A program made the position numbers and the translations under genes. 21,117 nucleotides of DNA. It comes from Endotrypanum monterogeii. Taxonomy: Eukaryota > Euglenozoa > Kinetoplastea > Trypanosomatida > Trypanosomatidae. The stretch spans positions 683,287-704,403 of the forward strand of contig CM007338.1 in NCBI GenBank assembly GCA_000333855.2, written 5' to 3'. This document shows, piece after piece, positions 17,603 to 21,117 of this stretch (its first letter is position 1; the number at the start of each line of letters is the position of its first letter). A model generated the notes under the pieces. It was not told the origin of the DNA. It saw nothing but the letters and a program-made list of their open reading frames with translations, and did not search any database.

Positions 17603-18352
17603 ATGGACCCCGACACACCTTCAGTCCTCACGAGTGAGGTCTACAATAGTGCTGAGATTATCTTTGGTATGCTTCAGAACAAAGAAAAACTTGTTTCTTT
17701 TCTCGATTGCACAACGCTGCTGCGTGGCATGGGAATGAACCCCACCCACGAAGATATGGATAAGCTGAAAGGACTGATGGCACAGCCCATCCTACGACTA
17801 GAACAGTGGAGGCGAGAAGAGGAGCTGAAACGCGAGAAAGAGCGACGGAAAGAAGAAGCGCGGGAGCGTAAAGGGAAGGGGATATCGTCGGGAAGGACTG
17901 CTACCACAAAAAAGGTCCCTGACCCCGCAGTCGAGGTCCCCCCTGTGGACATCACGCCCGCGGAGGAGATAAAAAATATTGACTGGAACATTTTTATCAA
18001 ATGTACAGAGATGATTTTCCGCGACCGCATGCGCGAGGAGCGTGGTGTTAAAGAGGCTTTGCAGGTCTTTGCAGGTGATGCGTCTAGTAGCATCTCTCGA
18101 GCCAGGCTAGTCGAGATCGTGACCACCAATGGCGACAATGTTTTAACCCCTGCGGAGGTGAAGATTTTAGTGTCGATGCTCCCAGAGAGCTGCCCAGTGA
18201 AGGAGTGGGCAAAGCGCATCAGTGGCACGTACGTGCCCCCCACTCAGGAGGAGATCGATGCTGCTCTCATGCGTGAGATCGAGGCGCGTCGCCAACAAGA
18301 GGCTGCAGAGAAGTCCAAGGAAGAAGAAAAGGATCTACTGGAAGGCCTATGA
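17603..18352 (+). CDS. Degenerate EF-hand protein, DRC8/EFCAB2-like
   Basis: A 249-residue protein that I read as a calmodulin-type fold split by an insertion. Residues 15-60 look like a first EF-hand pair (LVSFLDCTTLLRGMGMNPTH, the LG-x-x-PT pattern seen in calmodulin-like proteins). Residues 66-92 form a highly charged Arg/Glu/Lys helix, and 93-122 a linker. IDWNIFIKCTEMIFRDRM (126-143) and ALQVFAGDASSSISRARLVEIV (152-173), then LTPAEVKILVSMLP, match the second half of the dynein regulatory complex subunit DRC8 (EFCAB2). The calcium loop at 157-168 (starting AGDASSSI) lacks most acidic ligands, so calcium binding is unlikely. A second charged helix ends the protein (215-245). DRC8 belongs to the nexin link of motile flagella. 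The ATG in CATCATGG is preferred; the frame extends 84 codons up through leader sequence. Another axonemal calmodulin-like protein is possible. Confidence 0.82.
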   Translation: MDPDTPSVLTSEVYNSAEIIFGMLQNKEKLVSFLDCTTLLRGMGMNPTHEDMDKLKGLMAQPILRLEQWRREEELKREKERRKEEARERKGKGISSGRTATTKKVPDPAVEVPPVDITPAEEIKNIDWNIFIKCTEMIFRDRMREERGVKEALQVFAGDASSSISRARLVEIVTTNGDNVLTPAEVKILVSMLPESCPVKEWAKRISGTYVPPTQEEIDAALMREIEARRQQEAAEKSKEEEKDLLEGL

Positions 18353-19251
18353 GTCGCCAACTGCGATCATGCTTTTTTTTTTTTTCATGTTGTCTTTCAC
18401 TCTTCGTCGAGGTTTTGTGCACTCCCCACGCTGTGAGACCTCTACTGATAGCGGTTTCATTCCCTGCACGTGTGGGGGACGTAGACCCTTTCCGTGGTTC
18501 CCCCTCCTCCCCCTTGACATCCTTAGAGAGGAGAAAGAAACAGAAAAAAGAGTGAACAAGTGGAGTTCAATCAAATGTACAGTTTTTGTCCCCTTCCCAT
18601 TCCGTGTCTTCGTTACCAACGCCATATCCCTCGTTCTTTGGCACGCCTTCCGCGAAAGAGTGAGCAGTTGACTAGTTACTTTCTAGAAAACTCGTGCAGT
18701 GCGTGTTTGTGAGTGTGTTTCACATTGTGGCCCCGTGCCAACATATCCACGTATGCCGTGAAAGTTTCCCCCTCCTTCCCCTGCACATGCATTCGCCAAA
18801 TGCTTTCATGTCACTGTAGCACTACCGCTAGTTTCTAACTTGCACTCCCTGCTCCCCCCTTTGTTTCCTTCTTCCGATCGCTCTTAATCGCTGCTCATTA
18901 CGGACGCCACTGCTACCCCCCCGATTTACGGAAACATACTTGATTTCTGCGGCATGCTAACATCAAAACTAGTTCCTCCTTTGCTTCCCTAGCATATCTC
19001 CTCTTATCAAGTGCTTCCTATTCTATAATTCCCCCATACTTATTGTGACTCCGAACACCACCACCACCCGTGCATTCGTCAACGCTGCCGGCCCATCGCC
19101 AGACGGTTGATTTAACCACTTCGCCACGAGAGATTCTCTTCCGAAACCTCGTTTTCGCTTAACAGCTTCGCTCCACAGCACCGCACAGCTCAAATCCTCT
19201 CTCATCGTTCGAGCATTGAGGGTGACAGCACTGCTGTCCTGCATCATTACC
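18353..19251. other. Spacer before the 117-residue gene
   Basis: T/C-rich spacer with poly-T at 18372-18384, a purine-rich GAGAAAGAAACAGAAAAAAG stretch at about 18532-18551 and poly-C runs. A 149-codon frame that starts inside the previous gene and runs to 18671 is rich in Phe/Arg/Cys and lacks family features. No gene is supported. Confidence 0.65.
19141..19165 (+). promoter_or_regulatory. Putative trans-splice acceptor for the 117-residue gene
   Basis: CCTCGTTTTCGCTTAACAG with AG at 19164-19165, and a second CACAG at 19174-19178; the 5' UTR would be 74-87 bases. AG at 19101-19102 is another option. Confidence 0.35.
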
Positions 19252-19605
19252 ATGCCAGGCATGAACCTGATTGTGAATATTACGTGCAACCCACCCGTCC
19301 TCACCATATTCGGCCCTCTCGAGGAGAGCACGATCGAGCGCCTGAACGCCACCATTCCGTATTCCTGCTCAACCACCAACACCGGTCGTATACCATTTGC
19401 ACTGGAGCGCCAACAGGATCCTCCGCACTGGCTTGGTGAGCTTCGCATGCAGTTCGCATCCAGTGACATAGGTTCGTCAACTTTATTCATGTCGATTCTG
19501 AATGTGATGGAGGAAGAGGGGAAATGGTCGCTGTGCGGCAGCGCGGCCTCTAGCCAGGAGGGAAAGGTGCACTACAAGTTCTTCTTTGTCCGTAAAGGTA
19601 ATTAG
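19252..19605 (+). CDS. Hypothetical protein, 117 residues
   Basis: I do not recognise a named family. The product starts MPGMNLIVNITCNPPVLTIF and has a mixed alpha/beta look: a first strand pair (5-20), a helix (23-33, ESTIERLNATI), a polar loop rich in Ser/Thr/Asn (38-46), an HWLGELRMQFASSD segment (59-72), a helix (76-88, LFMSILNVMEEE) and a final pair of strands (GKWSLCGSAASS and KVHYKFFFVRKG). No signal peptide or membrane segment is seen. Composition and the absence of repeats mark it as a real gene, and it follows possible splice acceptors at 19165 and 19178. The second ATG, three codons later, is an equally possible start. Length and composition suggest a small conserved trypanosomatid protein, but that is inference. 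Confidence 0.78.
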   Translation: MPGMNLIVNITCNPPVLTIFGPLEESTIERLNATIPYSCSTTNTGRIPFALERQQDPPHWLGELRMQFASSDIGSSTLFMSILNVMEEEGKWSLCGSAASSQEGKVHYKFFFVRKGN

Positions 19606-20940
19606 CTTCTCCCTAGAGCTGGGCACACAGGTGATGTGGAGGGAAATCGTTGTACGTGGACTGCTGAATAGAATTTTTTTTTTCTCGAGCTCCTTCACCC
19701 TTGCAATTCCCCCCGCGTAGGAAGTAGGCCTGATTTTCTGGTGAGGCTTTTCCCATTGGTTTCCTACTGCTTTCCCTGTAGTTATGTATATAGCGCACGG
19801 CGGTACCACTGGTGTGGTCGACTAGGATGAGATGGACATGAATGAAGCCACTACAAAAAAAAAAAAAGAAAACATTCAGACTTTTTTTTTCTGTTTTATA
19901 GAGGAGGGAAGATCTGTTGGTGCAGAAAGCGAAGCAGTGGGCAATGTAGTTGGCCAGCGGCCAACACCCCTCCTCGTACTGACCCCGGTCTTTGTCTCAG
20001 ATTCTTTTCTCCTGAAAATCTCTGAATGGCGTCATATTTCATCTCTCCTAGTCAGCTGGGCCAAGGCAAACTTTTGTATACATCTTTTACTTGCCTGGGC
20101 ACAAGCCTCATCGGTCTTTTTCATTTTCATTACTTGCAGTGGCCTCCGGACGATATTCTTTTTTTACATCTTCTCAAGTTTGTTTTCATCCTTTAATTTT
20201 CCTGTACTTTCTCCTTTTTCTCCCGCTTACTCAAATGAAAAAAAAAAATGCAAGCAGGGAACGTCTCAGTTGTGAGATACTAGGCGGCGCTTTTTGTTTT
20301 TTTCCACTTCTTTTTTTTTTTTTGTCTTGAGAGTACGTCGCTCGCTGAACTCGGCCTTATGCGCCTGTTAGCTTCTCTTTCCACCCCATCCACTCATCCG
20401 AACCAACAAAAAGAAAAAAAAGAAATTAGGCGTACGTCTAATGAAGGTGCTCGAGCTCAGCCCTTCGAACTTCGCCTCTAGTAGCATAAATACATATATG
20501 TATTTATTTATCTCATGTATTTTTGATACTTGTTTTAGTTCGTCTCATTTTTTTAATGTTTTCTTTTTCCGCCTCGCTTTGATTTCGAGGATCATCAGCT
20601 TTCTGACGCAAAGGTATGGAGGTGTTTTCTCAATCTGTGTCTGCTTCGTTCCTTGCCAAACACTAGAGTAGATGTCACTGCTGCTGCGGTCACATTGACT
20701 GTGATCCATTAGTATTTCGGTATCTTTTGCATCCATCAGTTTTCATCTCTCAAACACTTCTTCGAGCTCAATGGATCCGCAGAGGGTGCGTGGATTTGCG
20801 CGCACTCGCACCGCTCCTCCACTAGTGAAGATTTTTTTCCCCTTGGAATTTATGGTAAAACAAATCGTCTTCCCACATATGCTTTGAGAGGGTTGAAGAG
20901 AACACGTATGCACGCGCGCCCGGGGCACGCACTCGGAGCT

Positions 20941-20996
<56 letters not shown>

Positions 20997-21117
20997 ACAC
21001 ACACGCACACCACACACACACAAGAAATACTAACTTCTTTTACGAAAGGTAGTTTCGTTTAGACGTCGTTCGACCAAAGTACAATGCTAGTTGTTACTTC
21101 CGTTACCGCTGGACAAC
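19606..21117. other. Gene-free right end
   Basis: No convincing gene. Contents: poly-T at 19675-19683, poly-A at 19855-19866, poly-T at 19881-19889, poly-A at 20239-20248, a strong T tract at 20311-20323 followed by AG (20332-20333), AT-rich TATATGTATTTATTTAT near 20495-20511, and (CA)n at 20944-21022. An ATG frame at 19832-20275 and another at 20441-20671 translate into Phe/Ser/Ile-rich sequence from T-rich DNA and are not accepted. Confidence 0.65.
20944..21022. repeat. Long (CA)n microsatellite
   Basis: About 25 uninterrupted CA units, then imperfect CCACACACACGCACACC-type units, about 80 bases in all. This is the longest simple repeat of the window. Preceded by a GC-rich CACGCGCGCCCGGGGCACGC stretch. 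Confidence 0.95.

Noticed and set aside
19023..19490. 155-codon frame on the - strand
   Set aside because: Antisense to the start of the 117-residue gene and its leader; all other genes are on the + strand and the product shows no family feature.
19832..20275. 147-codon ATG frame on the + strand
   Set aside because: The product is Phe/Ser/Lys-rich from poly-A and poly-T runs, with no family motif and no gene-like codon use.
1..21117. tRNA, rRNA, spliced-leader RNA genes and CRISPR arrays
   Set aside because: No good B-box (GGTTCGANTCC), rRNA-like block or spaced direct-repeat array was seen on reading; a covariance-model scan would be decisive.

Overview
The window looks like nuclear chromosomal DNA from a trypanosomatid of the Leishmania group (Leishmania or a close relative such as Porcisia or Endotrypanum). 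The evidence: every convincing gene is on the + strand and intronless. Genes are separated by long, T/C-rich, low-complexity spacers full of (TG/CA)n, (TA)n, poly-C and poly-T. Most start codons sit a short distance behind a polypyrimidine tract ending in AG, the signature of spliced-leader trans-splicing. The encoded proteins are of eukaryotic families. One GC-rich block (about 16200-16760) resembles a SIDER-type short degenerate retroposon. This fits a stretch of one directional gene cluster transcribed as a polycistron, so no per-gene promoters are expected and none were seen. Species cannot be fixed from the sequence alone.

Layout. 2-79: probable C-terminal tail of an upstream gene cut by the window edge. 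1027-3387: kinesin with an N-terminal motor, followed by a coding-like stretch in the +1 frame up to 3628 (probable frameshift). 4265-6217: NOC2 homologue, a 60S ribosome-assembly factor. 8145-8576: GOT1-like Golgi/ER traffic membrane protein. 9783-10460: a 225-residue protein that I read as a Nudix fold with its catalytic box erased. 13801-15441: MATE-family transporter, followed by an overlapping 56-codon open frame in the -1 register. 15990-16175: candidate 61-residue small protein with its own splice signal and the SIDER-like block right after it. 17603-18352: a degenerate EF-hand protein resembling the dynein regulatory complex subunit DRC8/EFCAB2, with a charged insertion. 19252-19605: 117-residue hypothetical protein. 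19606-21117: no convincing gene; it ends near an approximately 80-base (CA)n tract.

The genes do not form one pathway. They cover motility (kinesin, DRC8-like), ribosome assembly, secretory traffic, membrane export and unknown roles, as is normal for trypanosomatid gene clusters, where neighbours share transcription but not function. The most unusual items are the catalytically dead Nudix-like protein, the unassigned globular region behind the kinesin motor, the frame breaks at the 3' ends of the kinesin and MATE genes, and the two small ORFs between the MATE gene and the SIDER-like block. I did not find a clear multi-gene new system.
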